Below, piece by piece: positions 37,217 to 46,911 of a stretch of DNA of 64,000 bases. Source of the stretch: Bryocella elongata (GTDB lineage Bacteria > Acidobacteriota > Terriglobia > Terriglobales > Acidobacteriaceae). Made by a program: the position numbers and the translations under genes. The notes under the pieces are model-generated. The model searched no databases and was not told the DNA's origin. It saw only the letters and a list, made by a program, of their open reading frames with translations. Within the stretch, counting starts at the first letter, position 1. The number at the start of each line of letters is the position of its first letter. Where the stretch lies: contig NZ_FNVA01000007.1 of the NCBI RefSeq assembly GCF_900108185.1, positions 310,001-374,000 of the forward strand, in the 5' to 3' direction.

Positions 37217-37382
37217 TGGCATGTATCGGATGGGCACGCGCGAGAGTAAGTTTGGCCACTTCGCGCAATTTCTCTTGTGACTTGTTCTTCCTCAGGCCAG
37301 GATGGCAGCGCGAGCGGCTTTCTGATTCAGGGCCACACTTGTTGGATCGTACGCAGTCACCGCTAATGCAGAGTCTTGACCT

Positions 37383-38250
37383 ATGTACGATTGGGCTGAG
37401 TTCAGGCACTTCCGCTATCTGCTTGCCATCCTCGAAAAGGAAGGCTTCCGTGCTGCCGCGGAGTTTCTCTATACAACGCAGCCCAACCTAAGCGTGCAGG
37501 CCAGGCAGTTTCAGGAGAACCTCTCTGTTCGGCTGCGCTCCGCAGGTGGATCCGACACTCTTCCGCCGTGCGCGTGAGTTTCATCAAGAGCTGATGCCGT
37601 CCTGTACCGTTCAACCGATGTACGGGGACACCCTGCAGCTGGCAGATGAAGTTGCAAATGGATTCCTGGACGCAGCCCTCGTCCAATTGCCTGTCGACCA
37701 TCCAGAGCTCCACATTGAACAGCTGCACCGCGAGCCGCTCGTCGTCTGCTTGCGCAATGACGATCCTCTCGCTACCAAGTCTCTCTTGAGAGTGGTGGAT
37801 CTAAAGTCCCGTGCCGTGGTCTTCCATGATCCTCAACGCCATCCCAGAGCGCATGCGAGGCTGCTTGAACTCCTTGCCGAGGTGGGACTTTCGGTCGAAC
37901 ACTTCGCACGCGGTTCGAACCTGGCGGAGATGATGGAGTTGGTCAGAGAGGGATACGGCTTCGCTTTCATTCGCGAAGGCATGGCGCTCGACTCGGAACT
38001 GGTCGCACGTCCGATCGCCGGCGTCGACTGGACCGTCGATATCGCGATCGCATATCACCGGGAGCGCCACCCCAATACCGCGCCGATCATTGCTCGAAAG
38101 CTTCGGCAGCCGCAGGGGCTCCTCCATCAAATCGAGGGCAGGGATACACAGCTGCCCTCTGCAGGTCGCAACTCTCTTCCGCCGAAGCGGCCCCCTCAAT
38201 CTGTGGGCGCGAATGCTTACGTCGCGCGACCTTCTCGACGGAAGGCCTAG
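37383..38250 (+). pseudogene. LysR-family regulator, internally deleted and frameshifted
   Basis: The first 48 codons from ATG 37383 give a LysR winged HTH (FRHFRYLLAILEKEGFRAAAEF, then TTQPNLSVQARQFQENL). The frame then ends at 37577. The effector-binding domain runs in another frame from about 37546 to 38250 (VDPTLFRRAREFHQEL, MYGDTLQLADEVANGFLDAALV, LREGYGFAFIREG in order). The linker helix and first part of the effector domain, about 45 residues in relatives I recall, are missing at the junction. So a deletion plus frame change has split the gene. Unlikely to make a working regulator. Confidence 0.8.
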
Positions 38251-38272
38251 TGCATCCATGTCTACATCTCCG

Positions 38273-38311
38273 CGATAAATGCGAACTATCACCCCGATAA
38301 ATACGAACTAT
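38273..38311. repeat. Two 17-bp direct repeats (iteron-like) upstream of the Stb-like operon
   Basis: CGATAAATGCGAACTAT at 38273-38289 and CGATAAATACGAACTAT at 38295-38311 differ at one base and have a 22-base period, two helical turns. They lie 70 bases ahead of the HTH gene at 38382. In plasmid R388 the StbA protein binds direct repeats ahead of its own operon; the layout here is similar, so these are likely operator or partition sites. Confidence 0.75.
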
Positions 38312-38381
38312 TGGACGAGGTCGAACAACGCGCCCATGATCTCGGCATGACGCGGCGAGTGAGCCGTCGCTGGAGGCATCC

Positions 38382-38810
38382 ATGTCCGAGACTAATCCGA
38401 TTTACTTGGAGTCAAGCGAGACAGCCACGCAGGCGAAGCTGATCTCGGAGCTCGCAAGCCTTCCTCCCAAGCCACCTCGCTCCAAGCTCGAACCGCATCG
38501 CGAGCTGATCCGCGACCTCCGTCGCAAAGGGCGCACCTATCGCGAGATCTCGAAGTTGTTCGCAGATTGCCTCGGACTGATGGTGGCCCACAGCACGCTC
38601 CACTCCTTTGTGAAGGTCCGCGCCCGTCATCGCAAGCAAGTTCAATTTGAACTTCCCGCACCCGAAATAGTTAGCACATCCTCCTCAGTGAGCAAGCCCA
38701 TAGCCGCTCTGAAGCAGAAGCCGTCTGCCCCACAGACTGGGCGCCCGCGCTTCGTCTTCCGCGAGAACGAACCCCTGACTCTCAAGCACCCGGAGATTTC
38801 GCATGAGTAG
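38382..38810 (+). CDS. HTH DNA-binding protein, StbA-like position in plasmid stability operon
   Basis: 142 residues. A helix-turn-helix is visible in ELIRDLRRKGRTYREISKLF (about 42-61), followed by a basic segment (FVKVRARHRKQ) and a Pro/Ser-rich tail. The layout (short HTH protein, ParA-like ATPase, membrane-anchored third protein, upstream direct repeats) matches the stbABC operon of conjugative plasmids such as R388, where StbA both represses and segregates. Its stop overlaps the ATPase start by 8 bases. Sequence similarity to StbA itself is not claimed; the call rests on order and HTH. Confidence 0.65.
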   Translation: MSETNPIYLESSETATQAKLISELASLPPKPPRSKLEPHRELIRDLRRKGRTYREISKLFADCLGLMVAHSTLHSFVKVRARHRKQVQFELPAPEIVSTSSSVSKPIAALKQKPSAPQTGRPRFVFRENEPLTLKHPEISHE

Positions 38811-39522
38811 CGAGCGTGTCATCTTCACGATGAGTGGAAAGGGCGGCGTAGGTAAGACCGGTGTCATGGTCGCGCTCGCAGAATGGTTCACAGCGAACGG
38901 CATCACAGCCAAGCTCCTCGATCTCGACACGGAAAACAAGGCGCGCGGCTCTCTGAAACACTTCTTCAATGGCTCTGTCACCAAGGTCAACATCCACACG
39001 CCGGCGGGTCTCGACGCATTTGTCGATCACCTCGACTCCGGAGCCGAGATCATTCTTGCGGACATGGGAGCCGGGGCTGGTCAGATTGCTGCTGATTGGT
39101 TCGAAGCGATGCACGAGGATGTCGCAGCGCTCGGCGTTAGCTTTACAGCGCTCGGCGTTGTGACTCCAGACCCAGCGAGCGTAGAGAGCGTGCTCGCCTG
39201 GGCAAGTCGACTACAGGATCGGGTCGAGTACGTTATCGTCGAGAACGCCACGAGTCCACAATCCGACTTCACTTACTGGACTGCTACGGAACAGGCGAAG
39301 AAGTTTCGCGAGGCGTTCTCTCCAACCATCCTGCAGATGGAGTTCCGGCTGGCAGAGCTAGAGAATCCCGTTCGTCAGCACGGGATTCGACTCGGGGATG
39401 TTGCGGAGCGCAAGGCGAAGGTGGAGGAGTTGAAGCGTGCTTCGCTCGTGATGAGGGCGCAAAGCTATCGTCGTCGTCTCTTCGCGCAGTTCGATCAAGT
39501 GAAGGAGGCATTCCTTCCATGA
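38803..39522 (+). CDS. ParA/MinD-like ATPase, StbB-like
   Basis: 239 residues of the deviant Walker ATPase class. The P-loop is MSGKGGVGKTGVM (about 9-21) with the signature Lys; switch I is around LLDLDTENKARGS; switch II is in ILADMGAGAG. The rest (VTPDPASVESVLAW, YVIVENATSP) fits the conjugal StbB/TraL-type ATPases better than classical ParA. It is the middle gene of a three-gene overlapping operon. Such ATPases position plasmid or integrative-element DNA. Confidence 0.8.
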   Translation: MSSERVIFTMSGKGGVGKTGVMVALAEWFTANGITAKLLDLDTENKARGSLKHFFNGSVTKVNIHTPAGLDAFVDHLDSGAEIILADMGAGAGQIAADWFEAMHEDVAALGVSFTALGVVTPDPASVESVLAWASRLQDRVEYVIVENATSPQSDFTYWTATEQAKKFREAFSPTILQMEFRLAELENPVRQHGIRLGDVAERKAKVEELKRASLVMRAQSYRRRLFAQFDQVKEAFLP

Positions 39523-40214
39523 GTCGCGTCGAGCCGGAGCAAATTGATCCAACCGGAGAGGAGACATTGTTTGATGCGCTTTCAAGACTGGTTCCGCAAG
39601 ATCTTCAGCGGCAGTACTACCGTGTTCTCGCTCACACCAAGTCTCTCAGTCCCGATGACGAGATGCTCCGCATCCTGGAGGCGATGGGTATTCTTGCTCT
39701 CGTCACTCGTCACACTCCGGCTGATATTGCGTTGGAGCGCGAGCGGTTGACTGAACTGTTTCAGCTACATCGCGCATCACCAAGCGCCGCCCAGAAGAGC
39801 ATGCAGCAATATGCGGGCTTGATCCATGAGCGTTTGGCCCAGCTTACCGTTAAAGTAGAAGCGGGGCTCAATCCACAAGAGATCTCGAAGCTCCTGGGGG
39901 AGAGTCTGCGACAGCACTTCACGCAGTCGGGAATTACCGAGACCGCAAAGGCCCTGGAACAAGTGGCGGCAACCCTGCTGAACGTTAGGAATTACTTAGC
40001 AAACGCGTTTACGGAGATGCTCGACCCACACGACGGAATCGCGGCGCGAGTCGATCACGCCAATCGGCGGCTAAATCAGGTTCTTGAGTCGCGGGCGCAC
40101 CAACTGGATCGGCTCCTCAACGACGTCAACTCGCATGTGCTCAGAGTGTGGATGCCGATAGTGACGGTTGCCGCGCTCCTCATAGGCTTTGGCCTGGGAA
40201 TGGCCTTGCGGTAG
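39519..40214 (+). CDS. Membrane-anchored coiled-coil protein, third gene of the Stb-like operon
   Basis: 231 residues, mostly helical and charged, with one C-terminal membrane helix (WMPIVTVAALLIGFGLGMAL, about 210-229) and almost no outside part. Coiled-coil prone segments lie at about 95-200. The start overlaps the ATPase stop (ATGA). The position corresponds to stbC in R388-type operons, whose function is unknown; here a tail anchor suggests it ties the ATPase to the membrane. Confidence 0.7.
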   Translation: MSRVEPEQIDPTGEETLFDALSRLVPQDLQRQYYRVLAHTKSLSPDDEMLRILEAMGILALVTRHTPADIALERERLTELFQLHRASPSAAQKSMQQYAGLIHERLAQLTVKVEAGLNPQEISKLLGESLRQHFTQSGITETAKALEQVAATLLNVRNYLANAFTEMLDPHDGIAARVDHANRRLNQVLESRAHQLDRLLNDVNSHVLRVWMPIVTVAALLIGFGLGMALR

Positions 40215-40324
40215 ACGTGCGAGAGCGTGAGTCAATTTGGATTGCTTGGTGCTGGTGGGCGAGCGTTTTCAATCCACGCCTCTCGTGTGAGGGGCGACAT
40301 CTGATCCTGCGTTAGCTTGCTCCT

Positions 40325-40590
40325 CCGGAGACCAACATCTACGTGTCGCAATCGAGCATGCTGTTGAAGGTTGCGGGGAAGAAGGGTACAACGGTGATCT
40401 ATATGGGAGATCGGTCGGAGCCAAATACCCTGTGGGACTCACGCTACGTCTGGATGCCGCTGGAGACTGCAATGGGCAGATGAGGCTGCCGCCTCCTCAA
40501 CCATGGTCCCTGGATGTGAAGGCTGCCGTCGCTCATATCCTCCCGGAACCGGCGCAACGGGCATCTGAGACGGCGGCTGCAGGTCATTGA
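40325..40590 (+). pseudogene. GH43-like glycoside hydrolase C-terminal remnant
   Basis: From 40325 one frame reads PETNIYVSQSSMLLKV and then KGTTVIYMGDRSEPNTLWDS plus RYVWMPLET before a TGA at 40481. A shift of one base continues NGQMRLPPPQPWSLDV to a TGA at 40588. This is the end of a GH43-type beta-propeller enzyme (typical 'YMGDRW...SRYVWLPL' segment) with a frameshift and no 5' half. It lies in a decayed zone of the island. Confidence 0.65.
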
Positions 40591-41311
40591 GTCGATACCT
40601 TCTGAGCGTCAGAGCGTAAGTGCTTCCCCGCGATGGAGTTGTATGCGGAGCGAATCGACGCGATCATTCCGGAACATACGACAGGCGGCGGCCCTGCGAC
40701 GACGGCGTCGCAATGAGCCGATGGCCAGGATAGTGGTATCGAAGCTGCTGGATGCTGGCCTGCTTGCTTCGACGAGCCACGTCGCTAAAGTGAAGTTGGG
40801 ATTTCCCCACGCTGTTGTGGAGCGATGGTCTCCGGTACTCTACCCTGCAGCAAGATATCGTGCAGAAGTCTAACGTCAGTTCGGGCTGTCCGCCCACGCC
40901 CAGTCCGATCGCCCAACAGGTTGCGGCAGCATTTCGGCAGCTAAGACTGCCAAATGTTCCGGTGTCGCCGGTCTGTCCGGCTAATGTGTAGCTATGCCAC
41001 ACCGAGTACACCATCGATACCAACGCCCTGTCCGGCGACCAGTCATTCTCTGAGTTCGCAAGCGAAACGATCCAGTGTGCGATTGCGTCAGGCGCGGCAC
41101 GGCGCCTCAGAGGAAATTCCTCTACTCTTCAACGGTTTCTTCGACAGCCTGAGCCGAAGCTGGAAGGTTTATTGTCTACTGAGATTCCATCACCGCTGTC
41201 CGAGGCTATACAAGAGACTTGTACGTCCGTCGCAAGGCCGCGCTGCAAGAAAGGTCAATTCCGGTGGAGCAACGGCATCGCCAAATTAGAAAGCAGGAAC
41301 ACTGCCCTCAA
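40591..41311. other. Decayed intergenic zone
   Basis: No intact gene. Within 40721-40873 one frame gives LLDAGLLAS, then VKLGFPHAVVERWSPVLYP, which resembles the C-terminal end of some Fic-domain proteins, but no Fic core motif is present. The remainder is short interrupted frames. I see no promoter for the kinase gene that follows. Confidence 0.35.
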
Positions 41312-44300
41312 ATGGATTCGTTCCTCCTCATCTGGCTGGAGCGGCGAGCCTTCGCCGTTTTCTTGTTGTGGCTCGCTGTGCAGTTTGTCCCAACTGTCCA
41401 AGCGCAGACGCCCCTCTCGCAAATGTATCACCGTGGTTGGACTGTGCAGGACGGAGCGCCGAACAACATCGAGGACGCAATCCAAGGCCCAGATGGTTTC
41501 ATCTGGATCACGACCGATGACGGCGTGTTTCGTTTCGACGGTGTCACCTTTGAGCGTTATCGACCGCCCGCCGGTACTGCGCTTATATCCGACCGGATGA
41601 ACAGTGTTTCGGTCACCCCGGACGGCAGCCTCTGGCTCGCTTACATGCTTGGGGGCGTGACGAGAATCAAGGGGAATCAGCTGACCAACTTCACGGAGAA
41701 GGACGGTCTTCGTTCCGGCCACATAGGGGCAATCAGTCAAGATAAAGACGGACGGACCTGGATCATCGGGAGCCGAGGTTTGCAATTCATCCGCGGAAAC
41801 CATGTCACCCAATTTCATGGAGCTCATGGAGAGGGAGACATTTACGGAGAATCTGTTACTGTCGACCGCGATGGCAATGTATGGATGGCCCAGGGGGCAA
41901 ATACGATCCGAGTTCTTGAACGCGGATCGGACCAACTCAATGTAGCTTTCCGCGGACCGTACGCCGGGTGTGTGAAAGCACACGACGGCGGAGTCATCTG
42001 TTGGCCTTATAAAATCAGCGATCCTGTCCTGCATCTGGCGGTATCCCATGGAAAGGTCTCGTCCGGCCGGCTCGCTACCGGCACCTCCGGTATTTTCGAC
42101 CTTCTCGCTGCAAGAGATGGAACGATTTGGATGGGCACGGAGAAGGATGGGATCGAGCGCTTTGATGCGGAATCGAACAAGCTTGCGCGCAACTCAAGAA
42201 TAAAGATCGATGTGTTTGGCCATAAGGATGGTTTGACAGGAAAGAGAGCGTCCACGATCTTTGAGGATCGCGAAGGCAGTGTATGGGTCGCCGGAGACAA
42301 AGGACTAGATCAATTCAGAATGGTTCCTGTACATCAGGTGACCCTCGATGCATTTCTGACGACGCTTCCAACCAACGGGATATGGCCGCACTTCATCATC
42401 GGAACACGACGTCTAGTTGACGTGACATCCGATACCTATTCGCCGCTGACGCGAGAGTTCGAGTCGGGTCATCAACCACGCGCGGAGTTCCGTGGCGACG
42501 ATGGGACGATCTGGGTTGGAGGGACCGATGGTTTGTGGCGATATGTCAATCGTCAGTTCTCACGCGTAGCACTTCCAGTGGATCTCCAAGGCATCGACCG
42601 AATCATTCAGACCGTGGTAGAGGATTCCTCGCATGGTATCTGGGTGACGATTTCCAACAACGGCCTGTACCGTCTGAAGGATGGACTTTGGGCTAGACGT
42701 GGAGGATACGTAGGGTTGCCGGATAAGACGGCGTATGCGGCGCTTCGCGATGGCCGGGGTGAACTCTGGTTCGGTTTCCTAAAGAATGTTCTCGCGCGGG
42801 TCAGTTCCGGACGGGTCACCGTTTTCGGATCGTCCGATGGATTGAGCATCGGCGACATTCGAACGTTGAATGAAAGGGACGGGAGCATCTGGATCGGAGG
42901 CGAACACGGAGTCGTTGTGTATAACAACGGGAAGTTTGAGCCCCTACGGTTACGGGAAGCTGAACTGGTTCGTGGTGTCACCGGCCTCGTGTTTCTGCCC
43001 AACGGTGACCTGTGGGTCAACGCGGCATCTGGAGCCTACCAAGTCAAACACGACGAACTCGTGGCGTGGGAATCCGATCGAATGCATGCGGTTCGCTGGA
43101 GAAAGCTGGATTACCTTGACGGTCTGGACGGCATACCGAACCCGCTCCTTGGCAATCCGTCCGCAGCGGCCTCGCCGGACGGGAGGCTTTATTTCGGCAT
43201 GAACGGCGCCTTGGAGTGGATCGATCCCAATCGGCTTCCGACAAATCCGATCCCGCCGCCAGTTTGGATTACTGACGTTCGTACGTTGGATGAAGACTTC
43301 GTTCCAGGGGAGCAGACCCTACGTCTTGAGCCGAACGTAAGGAACCTCGAGATCAGTTACAGCGCGCCGAGTCTATTGATTCCGGAAAGAGTGCGGTTTC
43401 GCTACCGACTACAAGGCTTCGATAGTGCGTGGGTCGAGGCCGGAAGTCGCCGTAAAGCGATTTATTCGAAGCTTCCTCCGGGGACCTACACCTTCCAGGC
43501 AATTGCCTGCAACGATTCAGGCGTATGGAACCGCTCTGGAGCTTCCATCTTGCTGACGGTCAAGCCAACGTTCTCTCAGACAATCTGGCTTAGGCTGTGC
43601 ATAATCGTGGCGCTGTCAGTCCTTTTCTTTTTATATTTCCGAATTCGGTTGAACCGGACCAAACAGCGCATCGCAAACCGCATGTACGAAATTTTAGGAG
43701 AACGGCAACGCATTGCGCGGGACCTACATGACACGCTACTCCAAAGTGTCCAGGCCTTGATGTTCAAGGTGGGAGTTGCCGCAAGAAAACTGCCCGTGGA
43801 TGATCCGGTACGACCCCTTCTGGAGGCGACGCTAGTCCAGTCTGATCAGGTCTTGATGGAGGGTCGAAAATTGATCTCGTCACTGCAGACCAAGGAGGAA
43901 CCATCGGAAGCATTACTGGACTCTTTGCGGGTGATAGGTGAAAGTCTGCGACATACGTATCCGTCGACAGAGTTCTTCGTGGATGTCCGAGGCTCAGAGC
44001 GAATCCTCAGCACCGTGGTGAACCCGGAACTGTGCACGATTGGGCGCGAAGCGCTCACAAACGCATTCCAACACGCGAATGCCGCGCATGTCTGGCTGGA
44101 ACTCAACGCGACGCCCGAAGAATTGAGGTTGAAAGTGCGGGATGACGGTAACGGCATCGACGCTCAAATTCTCGCTCGGGGATATCGTGACGAACATTGG
44201 GGACTTCGAAACATGAAGGCGCGATCTGAACGCCTCGGAGGTCGATTTACGCTCAATAGTTCATTGGGAGCCGGGACAACGGTCGAAGTTGCAGTGCCAG

Positions 44301-44365
44301 CATTCGTGGCATACAAAGATGCTCCTGGCGGCCTGCGGGAACGGTTCCGCAGACTCTTTCGTTGA
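41312..44365 (+). CDS. Hybrid-type sensor histidine kinase with two-component-regulator propeller (Reg_prop, Y_Y_Y, HisKA_3)
   Basis: About 1017 residues from ATG 41312, where a signal-anchor begins (RRAFAVFLLWLAVQFVPTVQAQ). The periplasmic part has two seven-bladed Reg_prop propellers (repeats like DGFIWITTDDGVFRFDG, DGTIWVGGTDGLWRY). A Y_Y_Y domain follows (SYSAPSLLIPERVRFRYRL, YSKLPPGTYTFQAIA), then one membrane helix (LCIIVALSVLFFLYF), a HisKA_3 dimer domain with His806 in RDLHDTLLQ, and a HATPase (EALTNAFQHA, VRDDGNGID, HWGLRNMKARSERLGG). No receiver domain is fused and no response regulator is adjacent; the NarL regulator at 59753 is a plausible partner. Ligand unknown. Confidence 0.92.
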   Translation: MDSFLLIWLERRAFAVFLLWLAVQFVPTVQAQTPLSQMYHRGWTVQDGAPNNIEDAIQGPDGFIWITTDDGVFRFDGVTFERYRPPAGTALISDRMNSVSVTPDGSLWLAYMLGGVTRIKGNQLTNFTEKDGLRSGHIGAISQDKDGRTWIIGSRGLQFIRGNHVTQFHGAHGEGDIYGESVTVDRDGNVWMAQGANTIRVLERGSDQLNVAFRGPYAGCVKAHDGGVICWPYKISDPVLHLAVSHGKVSSGRLATGTSGIFDLLAARDGTIWMGTEKDGIERFDAESNKLARNSRIKIDVFGHKDGLTGKRASTIFEDREGSVWVAGDKGLDQFRMVPVHQVTLDAFLTTLPTNGIWPHFIIGTRRLVDVTSDTYSPLTREFESGHQPRAEFRGDDGTIWVGGTDGLWRYVNRQFSRVALPVDLQGIDRIIQTVVEDSSHGIWVTISNNGLYRLKDGLWARRGGYVGLPDKTAYAALRDGRGELWFGFLKNVLARVSSGRVTVFGSSDGLSIGDIRTLNERDGSIWIGGEHGVVVYNNGKFEPLRLREAELVRGVTGLVFLPNGDLWVNAASGAYQVKHDELVAWESDRMHAVRWRKLDYLDGLDGIPNPLLGNPSAAASPDGRLYFGMNGALEWIDPNRLPTNPIPPPVWITDVRTLDEDFVPGEQTLRLEPNVRNLEISYSAPSLLIPERVRFRYRLQGFDSAWVEAGSRRKAIYSKLPPGTYTFQAIACNDSGVWNRSGASILLTVKPTFSQTIWLRLCIIVALSVLFFLYFRIRLNRTKQRIANRMYEILGERQRIARDLHDTLLQSVQALMFKVGVAARKLPVDDPVRPLLEATLVQSDQVLMEGRKLISSLQTKEEPSEALLDSLRVIGESLRHTYPSTEFFVDVRGSERILSTVVNPELCTIGREALTNAFQHANAAHVWLELNATPEELRLKVRDDGNGIDAQILARGYRDEHWGLRNMKARSERLGGRFTLNSSLGAGTTVEVAVPAFVAYKDAPGGLRERFRRLFR

Positions 44366-44533
44366 CCGGAGAACGCTCTGTTGCCGATCCACGGAAGCCG
44401 TAGTTCCTCGCCGAAATATCCGAAAAGCGAAGGTAATAGACAAGTTTCCACCAGATCATCCGCGTAGCATTTGAGTGCTGAAGTTCGGGGGCTCTGCTTG
44501 CTTTTCCTGAACTACAGCGGAAAGGCTGCCACC

Positions 44534-45643
44534 ATGTTTCGTAGAGCGACGCACGCCCTTGCGTCACTGCTTCTCTTGACCGCGACGTGCTCAATGTTTG
44601 CTCTGACTGTGACAGTAGATACGGACTCGGCCAAAGCAGTGCTGAACGCCCTCGAAGATCCTCAGGTGACGCACGAGACATGTCTGAAGATCGCTGCAAT
44701 GCCTGGCAATCAAGGGATCATCGGTAAGACGAATGAATTCAAGATTACGGCGAACGATCAGTTGTTCGCCGATGCCCTCTACGATGCCGCCCACGGCATA
44801 CCTGTGACGGATCTTGAAAAGCGGATCTATGACTTCGACGCGGTAAAGCAACGGAGTTCAGAGCATCGGGCGATGCTGCATGAAATAGAAACGAACCCCG
44901 AGCGTTTTCAAAAGCAGGTGGAAAGACGAATTGCGCTCTTCACGCCGGCAGGTTCGGACTTCCATTTGAAGGGATTTATTGTCGCAGGCGGCGACGGGGG
45001 AGGCTATACGTTTGGCTCAACGGACTTCTATCTCAATATTGGCAGAGTTGACGAGATCATAAGTGCAAAGAGCATCATGACTCACGAACTCTACCACGCT
45101 GTGCAGGGAGCTTTTGACAAGGATCGCGGTGTTCTCGCGGAAGTCCCACCACCGACTAATATGCCTCCCGACGAGCAGGCCTGTTTGAAGACCGCTCATC
45201 TGTTTATGGATCTGTATGCGGAAGGTACGGCAACGTATGTGGCCGACGTATCCCTGCTGGATCATGTTCAGTCGGAGGGCGGACTGCGGCAGAAGACAGA
45301 CCTAGCCGATGGTGTCCAACACTTCCAGTGGGGGGCCTCCTTGCTAGAAATGTCGGTACTGTCCTTCCAGGCAGATCATGCGATGGCCTTTGACGATGTC
45401 TACGACGTTGACTTCTACGGCCACGGAGTTTTGTACAGTGTTGCCTATGTGATGTCCAAAGCAATCGTGGAACAAAACGGGGCGCAGGGGCTCACCGCCT
45501 ATCTCAGGCGCCCACCATACGACTTCGTGCTTGGATATACGAGGCTTGCAGCGTATGGGAAAGACAAGGATCATCCGGTCCTTGGTCCGAACACGATCGC
45601 TGCCGCGGAAAAGCTTGCGAAGGGATGTCGCGCCGGCTCATGA
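44534..45643 (+). CDS. DUF5700-like putative Zn-dependent protease
   Basis: 369 residues from ATG 44534, preceded by GGAAAGG. A signal peptide (ALASLLLLTATCSMFAL) is followed by a helical domain with the gluzincin-type motif THELYHAVQG (His184, Glu185, His188) and a later EGTATYV that could supply the third ligand. The overall pattern fits the DUF5700 group of putative secreted zinc proteases. Substrate unknown. It follows the sensor kinase on the same strand after 168 bases; it is probably a separate transcript. Confidence 0.7.
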   Translation: MFRRATHALASLLLLTATCSMFALTVTVDTDSAKAVLNALEDPQVTHETCLKIAAMPGNQGIIGKTNEFKITANDQLFADALYDAAHGIPVTDLEKRIYDFDAVKQRSSEHRAMLHEIETNPERFQKQVERRIALFTPAGSDFHLKGFIVAGGDGGGYTFGSTDFYLNIGRVDEIISAKSIMTHELYHAVQGAFDKDRGVLAEVPPPTNMPPDEQACLKTAHLFMDLYAEGTATYVADVSLLDHVQSEGGLRQKTDLADGVQHFQWGASLLEMSVLSFQADHAMAFDDVYDVDFYGHGVLYSVAYVMSKAIVEQNGAQGLTAYLRRPPYDFVLGYTRLAAYGKDKDHPVLGPNTIAAAEKLAKGCRAGS

Positions 45644-45995
45644 GAACCCGTCCGACCGCAACCGGTCTAAGGCGGGATCACGCGGCTTTGGCCGAAGGAT
45701 GAGATGTTCATCTAGAGCCGAACGCTAGGAGCCATTGATGTGCTAGTGATGGTCGCTTGAGCCAGAAGAGAGCTGCGCCGGACATCTCCACACCTCAACA
45801 GAAATGGGAAACATCTTTCCCGGCAGTTAAATGATTCTGTGTGAGAAGAACCTCCCCGACATTCGAATCGGCCGAGTTCACGAATTACCTCTTTTCTTTG
45901 CAGTGAAACTTTGCTCGTGCCTGGAGGTCATGTCAGCAATTCATTCCGTCAGCCGCTAGAAACGGAACTTCGAGCCTTGCACTCAACCCCCGGGG
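45644..45995. other. Intergenic region between convergent genes
   Basis: 352 bases between a plus-strand gene and a minus-strand gene. I see no gene, strong hairpin or repeat in it. Confidence 0.4.
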
Positions 45996-46769
45996 TTAAT
46001 TGGGCGATGGAAGAGACACAGAGATGATGTCGAGGACGTCTACCTGTGCTCTGGTTGCTTTGAGTTCTAGACCCAACTGTTCATGCATTGCGGTGAAGAT
46101 TCCGGGAAATGAGGCAGGATTGGAACTGGCATCGGTACTGTGTTCGTCGTTCTGCGGCCCATCCGGAGTGTAGTGCAGCTCAAATTCGAACCGTCCCCGG
46201 ATATCGGTCTGGTCCACGATTGGTCGATTCAACTCCGGCGGTGCGAATCGCTGCAGGTAGATGCCGAAGTCTCTTACCGTTCCACCGTGGACGTATAAGT
46301 TTCCAGGCGGCACAAGCCCTCCAGAGACTATGCTGCTCGGATCAGAACTAGGCGACTTTAGTTTGATCGTGCGCTTGCCCCTCACAATTGCGTATACGGG
46401 AAGTTCACGAACCTCTCGATGCAAGACGACAAGAAATCGCTCGGTTAGAAGATCAGCCGTCATCGTTTTTAGCTCTTCAAGCGAGGGCCTCCGTTCCATC
46501 TCCGGATCACCCAAGATATCGAATTGTCTCGTTCGAACCCAGTCGGGCCCTCCTACTATCTGGCTCGCATGAACGTTGTAGGCGAACTTCAGCAAGTCCT
46601 CTACCGTAGTGCCGCTGGTCGCAAATGTGGTTCCGCGGCTCTACATGTGTCTTTCTGTATTCGGCGCGCTCGGCTTGATCGTGGCCAGTTGAAATTTCTG
46701 CTGCGCCTGCACATACGTACAAGACATAGACAAATACAGCAATAAGGTGATTTCTACCGAAGAATTCAT
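45996..46769 (-). pseudogene. TIGR03435/DUF3738 soil-associated family protein, interrupted by an amber codon
   Basis: The full frame runs from ATG 46769 (signal peptide MNSSVEITLLLYLSMSCTYVQAQ) through the family motif FQLATIKPSAPN to a TAG at 46641-46643 (codon 43). It then continues in the same frame with TTFATSGTTVEDLLKFAYNVH, HASQIVGGPDW and on to 45996. TIGR03435 proteins are secreted, of unknown function, and hugely expanded in Acidobacteriota. The stop lies where relatives have an ordinary residue, so the gene is probably dead; the later ATG at 46595 could give a 199-residue product without a signal peptide. Confidence 0.8.
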
Positions 46770-46911
46770 GCGGTTTGCTTTTCTTTGTCCTCTGATCTGG
46801 GGATAGGGAGGTAAGCTTGGCGATCATGCTTCCATCTGAAAGGCTGGCCGCAGTCCTCTATCAACGACCGCAGTTCTTTGATCGAGACTTGCTCCGTGTC
46901 GTGGCCATCTG

